A stretch of DNA of 11,334 nt from Bacteroidia bacterium (GCA_016209245.1 JACQWN010000494.1:1-11334), one strand, 5' to 3'. Counted from the stretch's first letter, positions 1 through 6,818 are shown. Translations and numbers: made by a program. Notes: generated by a model from the sequence alone, not told the origin.

Positions 1-1464
1 AAAATAAGTCTTTTCAAAAAAATATTTGACCATACATTAAAAGTTATAATGGGAGTAAAAAACTTAAGTGTAAATTATTCCCAGACAGACGGTTCCATTT
101 TACCCGGTTATATGAACCGTACCCAATTGTTTGGCATGAACGGCGATTTATCCCCGGGTATCCCATACATTTTAGGTTATACCGAAAATGATTTTGGTAT
201 TCATGCCGGTGAGAACGGTTGGCTTACCAACAGCGAAGATTTATACGAACCATTCACTTTAAATCATAAAGAAGACTGGAATATACGGAGCTCTGTCGAA
301 CCTGTTACCGGTATGCGAATTGATGTCAGTGCCACACAAAGCAAAATGATGAATCGCACAGAATATATTCAATACGATCCTGTCGAAGAGGAATGGGAAG
401 CTCAAAACACCATTGAAAACGGAAATTTTTCAATGTCTTTTAATACTATAGGAAGCGCTTTTGAGCGAATAACAAGCCAAAAAAATTATTCTTCCGAAAC
501 ATTTAAAACCTTCAATGAAAACCGTAGAATTATATCTGAAAGAATGGCATTGCAACGGCTTGAAAGCGGAAATCAGAATTATGGTGAAGTAAATCCATCC
601 GGACTTGATTCAGCAGGATACAGGCAAGGATATAGCGGCACATCGCAGGATGTATTAATTCCTGCATTTATCGCTGCATATACCGGACAAACGCCCCAAG
701 AGGTTGACCTTGATATGATGCCCGAAATGGTCTCTTTTAAAAATAAAAAGCTCCGGCTTAATATTATGCCTAACTGGCGAATAACTTATGACGGATTGAA
801 AAATATCAAGCTGCTGAAAAAATATCTGAAAACTATTACTGTAAGTCATGCTTACAGATGTACATACAGCGTCGGAAATTTCTCAAGCAATTCAACATAT
901 ATGAGCCTTATACAGCACAAAAGGCCCGACAGTCTTAATCTCGTTTACGATGCTGAAAATAATTTTCTGCCGATGTACGATGTAGGTTCCGTCTCTATTA
1001 ACGAACAATTCAACCCTTTGATAGATATTGATATGACATGGATTAATAGTCTGATAACAAAAATCGAAATCAAGAGAACCCGTAATATCGCCTTCAGTTT
1101 ATCTAACAACTGGATGACCGAAACATCAGGAAATGATTATACTCTTGGAACGGGATACAGGATTAAGAGCGTTCCAATACTGATAAACAAGAAAAAATTT
1201 GAAAGCGATATAAACCTGAGAGCGGATTTTTCTCTCCGAAAAACTTTGACAGTAATCAGGAAGCTGCAGGAAGAAATAGATGAAATAACATCGGGACAGA
1301 ATGCTTACTCTGTAAAACTTTCAGCCGATTATGTCCTGAATGAACGATTTAATATTAAAATATTTTACGACTGGACAGGAACAAGGCCCAAGATGTCGCT
1401 TACATTTCCGAGATATAATACTAGTTTTGGGATAAGTTTGAGATTTACATTGACTCAATTATAA
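1..1464 (+). CDS. sprA: SprA (Sov) T9SS outer-membrane translocon, C-terminal part, cut by the window edge
   Basis: The frame is open from base 1, so the first in-frame ATG at 49 is internal and the true start lies outside the window. About 487 residues are visible; SprA proteins are usually around 2,300-2,500 residues, so this is roughly the last fifth. In the family SprA is the giant outer-membrane barrel through which type IX secretion substrates leave the periplasm. The visible part alternates polar and hydrophobic residues as in beta strands. It has the SprA-like end: an F-N-I-K-I-F-Y-D strand, a proline-containing turn with T-F-P-R-Y-N-T, and a final strand F-G-I-S-L-R-F-T-L close to the C-terminus. 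It is followed after 4 nt by a hairpin (1469-1499). The assignment rests on this C-terminal signature and is fairly secure. The secreted protein at 8289-11243 is a plausible cargo. Confidence 0.85.
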   Translation, partial: KISLFKKIFDHTLKVIMGVKNLSVNYSQTDGSILPGYMNRTQLFGMNGDLSPGIPYILGYTENDFGIHAGENGWLTNSEDLYEPFTLNHKEDWNIRSSVEPVTGMRIDVSATQSKMMNRTEYIQYDPVEEEWEAQNTIENGNFSMSFNTIGSAFERITSQKNYSSETFKTFNENRRIISERMALQRLESGNQNYGEVNPSGLDSAGYRQGYSGTSQDVLIPAFIAAYTGQTPQEVDLDMMPEMVSFKNKKLRLNIMPNWRITYDGLKNIKLLKKYLKTITVSHAYRCTYSVGNFSSNSTYMSLIQHKRPDSLNLVYDAENNFLPMYDVGSVSINEQFNPLIDIDMTWINSLITKIEIKRTRNIAFSLSNNWMTETSGNDYTLGTGYRIKSVPILINKKKFESDINLRADFSLRKTLTVIRKLQEEIDEITSGQNAYSVKLSADYVLNERFNIKIFYDWTGTRPKMSLTFPRYNTSFGISLRFTLTQL

Positions 1465-1468
1465 ATAG

Positions 1469-1499
1469 TGAGTGATATTTGTTACGCAAACTTCACTCA
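1469..1499 (+). terminator. Hairpin just after the sprA stop, possible terminator
   Basis: TGAGTGA (1469-1475) pairs with TCACTCA (1493-1499), and TTTG/CAAA inside the loop can extend the stem. It starts 4 nt after the stop codon, which suits a transcript 3' end. No T-run follows, so it is not a canonical intrinsic terminator and may instead be an RNA-stabilising 3' hairpin. Confidence 0.35.
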
Positions 1500-1509
1500 A
1501 CTTAAGAGA

Positions 1510-1576
1510 GCCACAGATTTCACAGATTATGTTATGAAAAAATTAATGCCACAGATTTATTTGTGTAATCTGTGGC
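1510..1576. repeat. CCACAGATT-type dispersed inverted repeat, copy 1
   Basis: Two forward units (GCCACAGATTTCACAGATT at 1510-1528 and GCCACAGATT at 1548-1557) face an inverse unit AATCTGTGGC (1567-1576). The inner pair is a perfect 10-bp stem with a 9-nt loop. The same element occurs at 3017-3107, so the thioredoxin gene sits between two copies. It looks like a non-coding dispersed repeat. A further small palindrome, GTTTGC/GCAAAC (1590-1604), lies between it and the next gene. Confidence 0.7.
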
Positions 1577-1627
1577 GACAAAACATTTTGTTTGCGAAGC
1601 AAACATCTCTCAAATAAAAAAAGCAAT

Positions 1628-2980
1628 ATGAAAATATTTTGGCTTTACATATTAATTCTATTACCATTTATCGGCTTACCGCAAGACTACACCATTAAGA
1701 TTATCCTAAAAAATGGAGCCGGTTCGCGTATTCTTCTATCGGATTATTACGGAGAAAAAAGTCGTGTCATAGATTCTACTATAGCGGGAACCGATGGTGC
1801 GGCAGTTTTCAATATGAGCGGCAACCGGATGCCCGGATTATATAAAATAATTCTTAAAGACAACGGTTTTTTCGATTTAATTTACAATAATGAAAACATT
1901 GTAGTCAGCACATCTGCCAATGCACCAATGGACAGTCTCAAGGTCTTGCAATCGGATGAAAATTCGCTTTACTATAGTTTTTTAATATTCGACATAAATT
2001 GCAGAAATAAGTTGGAGCTGCTTTCTCCGCTGATTAATTATTATCCTGAAAAAGATAAGTTTTACCGGGAAACCGAAAAGGAATATATCCTGCAGCAGAA
2101 GCTCAGAAATGATTTTATTAATGATATTTCCAGGAATCATCCCGGTGCATATTGCACAAAGATAATCCGTTTACAGATTTCTCCATTTATTGACCCGTCA
2201 TTGACCGATGATGAGAAAATTAATTTTTTACGTGCTCATTATTTCGATAACATTGACCTGACAGATACATGCCTGTTAAGGACAAATACTTATACAAATC
2301 TTATTATCACTTATTTTTCATTATACAGGAATCCCCAGTTCACCCGTGAGCAGATACAAGCCGAATTTATCAAAGCTGTTGATGTTATTCTTGACAAAGC
2401 ATCAAAAAACGGGCTCGTTTTCGATTTTATCCTTGAATATCTGATTGGTGGTTTTGAGAAATTCGATTTTGAAAAAGTTGTTGAACATCTTGCGGTTAAC
2501 TACCAACCGACACAATCATGTCAAGATGATGATAAAAAAAGCACACTTCAAAAACGTATTGACAGCTATAAAAAATTTGTAGTCGGAAAACAGGCGCCTG
2601 ATTTTTATTTTAAAGATATCAACGAAATCGCTTATAATCTGTATAGTTTAAAACACGACACACTTGTTTTGGTTTTTTGGGCTACATGGTGCCCTCATTG
2701 CAGAGAGCTGATGCCTGTATTAAAAAAAATCTATGACAACCAAAAGCAAAAACGATGGGAAGTTATCGCTATTTCACTTGATACCGACGAAAAAGCATGG
2801 AAGAAATTTATTCAGGCAGGAAGGTATTCATGGATTAATTATTCTGAATTAAAGGGCTGGAACAGCACAATTGCCGATCTTTACAATATTTATGCAACGC
2901 CGACAGTATTGGTGCTCGACAGGAATAAAAAAATAATCGCGAAGCCTGTTACTTCCGGAGAACTAAAAGGTATATTTTAA
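1628..2980 (+). CDS. Exported TlpA/ResA-like thiol-disulfide oxidoreductase with DUF4369-like N-terminus
   Basis: A 450-residue protein. The ATG at 1628 is chosen because it opens directly on a signal peptide (MKIFWLYILILLPFIGLPQ, residues 1-19); an upstream in-frame TTG at 1592 would add 12 residues encoded by repeat DNA and hide the signal. Residues about 20-105 form a beta-rich region like the DUF4369 domain common in Bacteroidota thioredoxins. The middle is helical and unassigned. Residues about 318-450 are a redoxin fold: V-V-G-K-Q-A-P-D-F entry, active site W-C-P-H-C with Cys355 and Cys358, and the cis-proline T-P-T at 424-426. The family works in the periplasm or at the outer face of the inner membrane, reducing or isomerising disulfides, for example during cytochrome c maturation; the actual partner cannot be read from the sequence. 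The C-terminus stops soon after the last strand, so it lacks a long terminal helix. It stands alone between two repeat copies. Confidence 0.85.
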   Translation: MKIFWLYILILLPFIGLPQDYTIKIILKNGAGSRILLSDYYGEKSRVIDSTIAGTDGAAVFNMSGNRMPGLYKIILKDNGFFDLIYNNENIVVSTSANAPMDSLKVLQSDENSLYYSFLIFDINCRNKLELLSPLINYYPEKDKFYRETEKEYILQQKLRNDFINDISRNHPGAYCTKIIRLQISPFIDPSLTDDEKINFLRAHYFDNIDLTDTCLLRTNTYTNLIITYFSLYRNPQFTREQIQAEFIKAVDVILDKASKNGLVFDFILEYLIGGFEKFDFEKVVEHLAVNYQPTQSCQDDDKKSTLQKRIDSYKKFVVGKQAPDFYFKDINEIAYNLYSLKHDTLVLVFWATWCPHCRELMPVLKKIYDNQKQKRWEVIAISLDTDEKAWKKFIQAGRYSWINYSELKGWNSTIADLYNIYATPTVLVLDRNKKIIAKPVTSGELKGIF

Positions 2981-3016
2981 CCCAACGTGGACAAGCCACA
3001 AACAAAAAAGGAATAT

Positions 3017-3107
3017 TGCCACAGATTACACAGATTTTATAAATTCATTTTTTCTTTAATCTGCCTTCGACAGACGTAGTCTGCGTTAATCTGTGCAATC
3101 TGTGGCA
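3017..3107. repeat. CCACAGATT-type dispersed inverted repeat, copy 2
   Basis: The left arm TGCCACAGATTACACAGATT (3017-3036) and right arm (3088-3107) are reverse complements at 19 of 20 positions, so transcripts could fold into a long hairpin. The 51-nt centre holds further half-units (TTAATCTG) and a small palindrome CAGAC-GTA-GTCTG. It is related to the copy at 1510-1576. It lies 36 nt after the thioredoxin stop and could act as a 3' structure for that transcript. Confidence 0.75.
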
Positions 3108-3162
3108 TTTTTCTTTAATATTTTGCTAAAATGTATCAGAATATTTTTGATAAAGTACTAAT

Positions 3163-3193
3163 TTTGTTTTTTAAAAATTTTATATTATCTTTG
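3163..3193 (+). promoter_or_regulatory. Bacteroidota-type promoter for the bactofilin gene
   Basis: TTTG (3163-3166) is followed after 19 nt by TATCTTTG (3186-3193). This matches the Bacteroidota primary-sigma consensus TTTG ... TAnnTTTG in sequence and spacing. Transcription would begin near 3200, leaving a leader of about 20 nt before the GTG start at 3220. It is the best promoter match in the window. Confidence 0.65.
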
Positions 3194-3219
3194 TAAAAAA
3201 TCTAAAAAGCGAAAAAACA

Positions 3220-3630
3220 GTGTTTAAATCTAAATCATCAGACGTGTCGCCACATACATTAAATACCATTAACGACGGAACTGTTATTATTGGTAGCATA
3301 AAAGCAAAGGGAGATGTTCGTTTTGACGGCTCTCTGGAAGGAGATATTGAAGTTATCGGGAAATTGGTAATAGGTTCAACAGGCCATATAGTAGGCCAGA
3401 TAAAATGTAAAAATGCTGAAATTTTAGGGCGGACTGAAGGAAAAATAACAGTCGAGGAATTGTTAACTTTAAAAGAATCCGCTAAAATTCTCGGAGATAT
3501 CGTTACCAACAAATTATCAGTTGAGCCCGGTGTCGTATTTACGGGCACATGTAATATGCCCGGTAATGCTAAATCGAATGCTGAACCTGTTAGAGAAAAA
3601 GTCAGAGAACACGAAGAAGTCGTTGCATAG
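3220..3630 (+). CDS. Bactofilin (polymer-forming cytoskeletal protein)
   Basis: A 136-residue protein starting at GTG; no upstream in-frame start is apparent, and the M-F-K start is usual for the family. After a polar tail of about 15 residues comes the bactofilin beta-helix: T-V-I-I-G-S-I-K-A-K-G-D-V-R-F-D-G-S-L-E-G-D-I, then repeated turns of V-I-G / G-H-I-V-G / I-L-G-R-T-E-G-K-I / K-I-L-G-D-I, ending at F-T-G-T-C at about residue 110. Bactofilins polymerise into filaments without nucleotide and act in cell shape, envelope organisation or positioning of cell-wall enzymes. The charged C-terminal tail (about 112-136) is encoded by DNA that also encodes the start of the AtpZ-like gene. A good promoter lies just upstream. 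Confidence 0.9.
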   Translation: MFKSKSSDVSPHTLNTINDGTVIIGSIKAKGDVRFDGSLEGDIEVIGKLVIGSTGHIVGQIKCKNAEILGRTEGKITVEELLTLKESAKILGDIVTNKLSVEPGVVFTGTCNMPGNAKSNAEPVREKVREHEEVVA

Positions 3631-3811
3631 CTATGCAAAGTATTCATCCATCGCCTTCCAAATGCTCATTATCATCATAGCGGGTGTCGTTGGTGGAATG
3701 TATCTTGACAAATGGATTGCATGGAAATTCCCCGTTTTTACCGTTATTCTTACTGTACTTTCCGTTGTTTTATCAATCTATATTGTTATTAAAGATATCC
3801 TCAAGCAATAA
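3578..3811 (+). CDS. AtpZ/AtpI-family small membrane protein
   Basis: A 77-residue protein from the ATG at 3578, overlapping the bactofilin gene by 53 nt. The conserved part starts at L-H-S-Y-A-K-Y-S-S-I-A-F-Q-M and contains two membrane segments (M-L-I-I-I-I-A-G-V-V-G-G and the V-I-L-T-V-L-S-V-V-L-S-I-Y region) with G-G-M-Y-L-D-K-W between them, typical of the AtpZ/AtpI family encoded ahead of F0F1 ATP synthase operons. The family is linked to assembly of the c-ring or to Mg2+/Ca2+ handling. The start is uncertain: ATG 3566 and TTG 3623 are in the same frame, and TTG 3623 would remove most of the overlap. ATP synthase genes do not follow; the next gene is a convergent Rpn nuclease. Confidence 0.8.
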   Translation: MLNLLEKKSENTKKSLHSYAKYSSIAFQMLIIIIAGVVGGMYLDKWIAWKFPVFTVILTVLSVVLSIYIVIKDILKQ

Positions 3812-3913
3812 GCATGGCTTTTACATCACAATCAGTTTTAATCCTTTGTGCCCGACTCCGAAAACCTCGACAAAAATTAAATAAATCTGGTTTTTATTTG
3901 TACAATTTATTTA
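3812..3913. other. Convergent spacer after the AtpZ-like gene
   Basis: This AT-rich spacer separates the + strand AtpZ-like gene from the - strand Rpn gene. An ATG at 3814 opens a frame of about 24 codons with no recognisable content. I see no clear terminator hairpin. The expected atpB gene, or a recognisable remnant of it, is not here. Confidence 0.4.
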
Positions 3914-4738
3914 TCAATCGTATATATTAAGTATTTTCTTAACTTTATCAATGGAAATATCATTTGAATAAGCTATTATGTCAACTAAAATTCCTTTTTC
4001 ATATAATTTTTTTATATTTTTTTCGATTGTTCTTTCAACGGCTAATTGTGTTTGACCACGTTCGTCCTGTTCCCGCATTTGAGCGTATTCATATTCTTCT
4101 AATTCTTCTTTTGTCCAATTGTGTCTATCAGCGTCAATATAGGCTTGCTTTAAACCTTTGTCATTTACATTTTCGGGTATAATTTCTAAATTCGGTGCGT
4201 TTTTAATAAAGTATATCCATTTATCAACAAGATAGTCAAGTTCATCCACTGTCTTTGTAAATTTGGGTAACTCAATAAAATTAAATTCAAAATCATTCAG
4301 TTTTTGTTCGTAAGTTTTACAATCCATTATCAAGTGACATGAAAGATAATTTTTACTTTTCAGATATTTGAAATCCAATATCCCTATAAATATCATAGGG
4401 CGAAGTTTTACATAATCATCGCCTTTTTCAATTTGGTTTGCATACCCTTTTGCTGAGTAATATTGTATTCGTTTGTCAAGTCCTTTCTTTTCAGTTATTT
4501 GCATTTCTACGATATACGAATTATGTTTTTCGTCTTTTACCCGAACATCAATTATGGATACTTTTTGGCCTTTAATTCGTGGAAATTGATATGGATTAAG
4601 TATTTCAACACTTTTTATTTTACGTCCTTTTTCAAGTTTAAGTACAGCATTAAGAAAGGAAATAAGAATTTCCTTTTTATTCTCATTTCCAAATATTTTA
4701 CGAAAGGCAACATCGTTTTTTATATCAACAAATTTCAT
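3914..4738 (-). CDS. Rpn-family recombination-promoting nuclease / PD-(D/E)XK putative transposase
   Basis: A 274-residue intact gene. The N-terminal motif K-N-D-V-A-F-R-K-I-F-G (residues 7-17) and the L-I-S-F-L-N segment after it are hallmarks of the Rpn/PDDEXK_2 group. The nuclease core is visible as I-D-V-R-V (Asp64) followed by I-V-E-M-Q (Glu78, Gln80), the D...E-x-Q variant of PD-(D/E)XK, then the helix R-I-Q-Y-Y-S-A-K-G-Y. After F-I-E-L-P-K-F comes a helical tail rich in Glu and Arg, ending in a short region (K-G-I-L-V-D-I-I-A-Y-S-N-D-I-S-I-D-K-V) that resembles a small helix-turn-helix. Family members cut DNA and promote RecA-independent recombination; they multiply as mobile or anti-phage genes. 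A decayed relative lies at 6819-7402. A TAACTTTG box lies 27 nt upstream of the start. Confidence 0.88.
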   Translation of the reverse strand: MKFVDIKNDVAFRKIFGNENKKEILISFLNAVLKLEKGRKIKSVEILNPYQFPRIKGQKVSIIDVRVKDEKHNSYIVEMQITEKKGLDKRIQYYSAKGYANQIEKGDDYVKLRPMIFIGILDFKYLKSKNYLSCHLIMDCKTYEQKLNDFEFNFIELPKFTKTVDELDYLVDKWIYFIKNAPNLEIIPENVNDKGLKQAYIDADRHNWTKEELEEYEYAQMREQDERGQTQLAVERTIEKNIKKLYEKGILVDIIAYSNDISIDKVKKILNIYD

Positions 4739-4765
4739 AATATTTCAATTTTAGTTTTATAGCTT

Positions 4766-4773
4766 CAAAGTTA
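4766..4773 (-). promoter_or_regulatory. Possible -7 box for the Rpn gene
   Basis: On the minus strand the sequence reads TAACTTTG, matching TAnnTTTG, 27 nt before the Rpn start. No TTTG lies at the expected distance upstream, so only half of the promoter consensus is present. Confidence 0.35.
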
Positions 4774-4795
4774 AGAATTATTGATTATAATATTA

Positions 4796-5263
4796 TCATT
4801 CCTCCTGATTAACGTTCCGTTCATCCTGCGCCACTTCTACTTTTTGAGTATTGAGAATTTTCCCGGAGCTGTCAATAAGAACAAGATACGAATTATCGTC
4901 AAGCGAAATCTCTACTTCATAATTCAGCGATTTATCGTTATTTTCAATTTTCTGAAACCGTGAAGCATATCCGTCGGGATACTGCGATTTAATTGCTTTT
5001 CTGACTTGAACGGGGAGCTGATTTTCCAAAACCATTTCTGTTTTTGTAAAAACCCATTTTCCATCTTTGTCGAACCTGGTGAGCTTCATTTCATCGTTGA
5101 AAATAAATGCGACTTCATAAAAATCGTCTGTCCTGCTCCATTCAACATTAATAGCAGAAGAAAACATAGAATTAAAAGATTTCTCAACATCCGATGGAAT
5201 TTCCTGAGAAAAAGACCATATAGTTGTTGTAATAAATAATGAAAAAAATAAAAATTTGAACAT
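4796..5263 (-). CDS. Periplasmic PepSY-like (DUF2874-type) protein
   Basis: A 155-residue protein. The ATG at 5263 is preferred because it opens directly on a signal peptide (M-F-K-F-L-F-F-S-L-F-I-T-T-T-I-W-S-F-S-Q, cleavage after about residue 19); a TTG at 5293 would add ten non-signal residues. The mature part has two half-repeats of the PepSY-like type: V-E-W-S-R-T-D-D-F-Y-E-V-A-F-I-F-N-D-E-M-K-L-T-R-F-D-K-D-G-K-W, and later Y-E-V-E-I-S-L-D-D-N-S-Y-L-V-L-I-D-S-S-G-K-I. This strand pattern is typical of small exported Bacteroidota proteins with a beta-lactamase-inhibitor-like PepSY fold; a precise role is unknown. The acidic end (N-Q-E-E) has no lipoprotein or sorting signal. It is transcribed away from the toxin-antitoxin cluster and stops 57 nt before the Rpn start. 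Confidence 0.75.
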   Translation of the reverse strand: MFKFLFFSLFITTTIWSFSQEIPSDVEKSFNSMFSSAINVEWSRTDDFYEVAFIFNDEMKLTRFDKDGKWVFTKTEMVLENQLPVQVRKAIKSQYPDGYASRFQKIENNDKSLNYEVEISLDDNSYLVLIDSSGKILNTQKVEVAQDERNVNQEE

Positions 5264-5299
5264 AGAATAATAATTGTTGTTAAGTAACCTCAAGCGGTC

Positions 5300-5307
5300 A
5301 AAAATAA
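5300..5307 (-). promoter_or_regulatory. Possible -7 box for the PepSY-like gene
   Basis: The minus strand reads TATTTTTG, fitting TAnnTTTG, 36 nt upstream of the ATG at 5263. The expected -33 position holds TTTT rather than TTTG. It is back to back with a similar box for the antitoxin gene. Confidence 0.35.
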
Positions 5308-5336
5308 TATCTTTTTTAATTTGAAAAAAATATTAT

Positions 5337-5344
5337 TATTTTTG
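5337..5344 (+). promoter_or_regulatory. Possible -7 box for the VapBC-type operon
   Basis: TATTTTTG fits TAnnTTTG, 41 nt before the antitoxin ATG at 5386. TTTT lies at the expected -33 distance; a TTTG at 5321-5324 is too close. Toxin-antitoxin promoters are usually autorepressed, but no clear operator palindrome is visible here. Confidence 0.35.
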
Positions 5345-5385
5345 CATTAATAAATTGAAATGAATTAATACTAAAAAATTTGATA

Positions 5386-5631
5386 ATGAGTACAATTATT
5401 GTTGAAACCCAAAATGAATTAAAAGATAATGCTTTAATCAGTTTTTTAAAAGCATTTGACTATAAGGTTACCGTTAAAAAGAAAACTAATTCAGCTAAGA
5501 AAATAACTTATAATTTACCAATAACACCGGCAATAGAGAATGCAGATTTTATGGCTTTAGCCGGTATCTGGGAAGGTAGAAAAATTACAATAGAAAAACT
5601 TAGAGAAATTGCATGGGGAGGCAGATTATGA
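5386..5631 (+). CDS. Antitoxin of the VapBC-type module
   Basis: An 81-residue protein; the ATG at 5386 is used instead of an in-frame TTG at 5380. It begins with a strand (S-T-I-I-V-E-T) and a helix (L-K-D-N-A-L-I-S-F-L-K-A-F), then a lysine-rich linker (V-K-K-K-T-N-S-A-K-K). It ends in F-M-A-L-A-G-I-W-E-G-R-K-I-T-I-E-K-L-R, a pattern seen at the C-terminus of small antitoxins paired with PIN toxins in Bacteroidota. By analogy this C-terminal part would wrap the toxin active site. No standard AbrB, RHH or Phd DNA-binding domain is obvious. Its stop overlaps the toxin start as ATGA, showing translational coupling. The function is inferred mainly from this partnership. Confidence 0.75.
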   Translation: MSTIIVETQNELKDNALISFLKAFDYKVTVKKKTNSAKKITYNLPITPAIENADFMALAGIWEGRKITIEKLREIAWGGRL

Positions 5632-6014
5632 AAAATAGTTTTGTTCTGTGTGATACAAATATATTAATACACCTTTTTCTAAATGATTCTAATACTATTG
5701 CCGAGTTATCAAAAATAGGAAGCGAAAATATTCTTATTTCTTCTGTAACAGAAATGGAATTATTGAAAGGAGCAGGAGATAAAAAGGAATTATTGGAAAT
5801 GAAAAAAAAAATAGTAAACTATGCTATTTTACATTTTAATGAAAAAGTCTCCGGTATTTCTGTTGAGCTTGTCCAAAATTATCATTTAAGCCATGGCTTA
5901 AAAATTCCTGACGCTATTATTGCAGCATCATCTATTGCCTTTGAATTGCCTTTATTTACCTATAATTTAAAAGACTTTAAATATATTCCTGATATTAATC
6001 TTTACAAACCTTAA
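5628..6014 (+). CDS. vapC: PIN-domain ribonuclease toxin (VapC type)
   Basis: A 128-residue protein, a normal VapC length. The PIN acidic residues are all in place: Asp9 in L-C-D-T-N-I-L-I, Glu44 in S-S-V-T-E-M-E-L-L-K-G, Asp95 in K-I-P-D-A-I-I-A-A, and Asp116 in T-Y-N-L-K-D-F. Such proteins are Mg2+-dependent RNases that cut tRNA or rRNA when freed from the antitoxin. The ATG at 5628 overlaps the antitoxin stop by four bases; an upstream start at 5613 in the same frame would only add five residues inside the antitoxin gene. With all catalytic residues present, the toxin is expected to be active. Confidence 0.9.
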   Translation: MKNSFVLCDTNILIHLFLNDSNTIAELSKIGSENILISSVTEMELLKGAGDKKELLEMKKKIVNYAILHFNEKVSGISVELVQNYHLSHGLKIPDAIIAASSIAFELPLFTYNLKDFKYIPDINLYKP

Positions 6015-6067
6015 ATGTGTATTATATAGTAAAAATAAATTGAATAAAGAATGAAAAAAAATATTTT

Positions 6068-6460
6068 ATGACTAAAGAAGAACATATATTGTATTGGGTT
6101 GAACAAGCCGATGATTCGTGGGAAACCGCTGTTACATTAATAAATAGTAAACACTATATGATGGCTTTATTTTGCTGGCATTTAACAATTAAAAAACTTC
6201 TAAAAGCACTTTGGATTAAAAACAATAACGATAATTACCCGCCACGTACTCACAATTTAAAATACCTGCACGATGAAGCAAAACTCAGTTTATCAACCGA
6301 ATGGCAAACTGAACTATTAATTGTAAATTCGTGGAATATAGAGGGCAGATACCCCGATTATCAAACAAAGCTCTATAAGTTAATTACCAAAGAATACATT
6401 GACACTAAAACACAAACTATTTTAAATATAAAAATATGCTTACAAGAGATGTTGCAATAA
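6068..6460 (+). CDS. HEPN-domain protein of a HEPN/MNT module
   Basis: A 130-residue all-helical protein of the HEPN superfamily (PF05168-like). Recognisable parts are the first helix with W-V-E-Q-A-D-D-S-W-E-T-A, the second helix M-M-A-L-F-C-W-H-L-T-I-K-K-L-L-K-A-L-W, the loop P-P-R-T-H-N-L (58-64), and E-G-R-Y-P-D-Y (92-98). In HepT-type toxins the RNase motif is R-x4-6-H, often R-x4-H-x-Y. Here the nearest candidate is Arg60 to His68 with seven residues between, so the canonical motif is missing. The protein may not be a classical HEPN RNase. It overlaps the MNT gene by 25 nt and follows the PIN toxin by 53 nt, possibly in one transcript. Confidence 0.85.
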   Translation: MTKEEHILYWVEQADDSWETAVTLINSKHYMMALFCWHLTIKKLLKALWIKNNNDNYPPRTHNLKYLHDEAKLSLSTEWQTELLIVNSWNIEGRYPDYQTKLYKLITKEYIDTKTQTILNIKICLQEMLQ

Positions 6461-6756
6461 CTACCGCCAAAAACTTTATTGCCGATTTAATATCAATTGG
6501 CTATAACCCAACACAGGCTTATATTTTTGGTTCTGTTGTAAATAATAATACGCATAAATATTCGGATATTGACCTTGCAGTTTGGGATAAAAACTTTACA
6601 GGAATACTACATCTTGACATTGAGAAAATAAAATACATCCTGCTTAAATACAAATATATAGAACTACATTCATTTGCCGAAAACACAGACGAACAAAACA
6701 ACCCTTTTGTAAAAATAATTAAAGACATGGGAATCGCATTAATAACCAGTAAATAA
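6436..6756 (+). CDS. MNT-type minimal nucleotidyltransferase
   Basis: A 106-residue protein of the MNT group. The signature is present: F-G-S at 31-33, then the nucleotidyltransferase pair Asp44 and Asp46 in Y-S-D-I-D-L-A-V. In characterised HEPN/MNT pairs the MNT protein is the antitoxin and adds AMP to a tyrosine of the HEPN toxin. The HEPN gene comes first and the two genes overlap by 25 nt, a common arrangement. The third acidic position is not certain by eye; E-L-H-S-F-A at about 76-81 is the likely strand. The intact G-S and D-x-D motifs predict a working transferase. Confidence 0.87.
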   Translation: MLTRDVAITTAKNFIADLISIGYNPTQAYIFGSVVNNNTHKYSDIDLAVWDKNFTGILHLDIEKIKYILLKYKYIELHSFAENTDEQNNPFVKIIKDMGIALITSK

Positions 6757-6818
6757 AACAAATTTTATGAAAAAACTATTATATATTTTTGCTTTTCAGT
6801 CAGAAACATTTACGAGCA

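Noticed and set aside
1592..1627. TTG start upstream of the thioredoxin ATG
   Set aside because: It would place 12 charged residues encoded by palindrome and repeat DNA ahead of an ideal signal peptide; ATG 1628 is better.
3180..3647. 155-codon frame on the minus strand over the bactofilin gene
   Set aside because: The bactofilin frame is clearly the coding one, with a good promoter and a family match; the opposite frame is a shadow.
3814..3885. Possible start of an atpB-like or other gene after AtpZ
   Set aside because: The frame ends after about 24 codons, with a basic, non-membrane sequence unlike ATP synthase subunit a.
4463..4762. + strand frame opposite the Rpn nuclease gene
   Set aside because: Its Phe/Tyr-rich product is the reverse-strand image of an AT-rich gene; the Rpn motifs are on the minus strand.
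6051..6071. Tiny leader frame M-K-K-N-I-L overlapping the HEPN start as ATGA
   Set aside because: Only six codons of A/T-rich sequence; the overlap could be chance and there is no sign of a regulatory leader.
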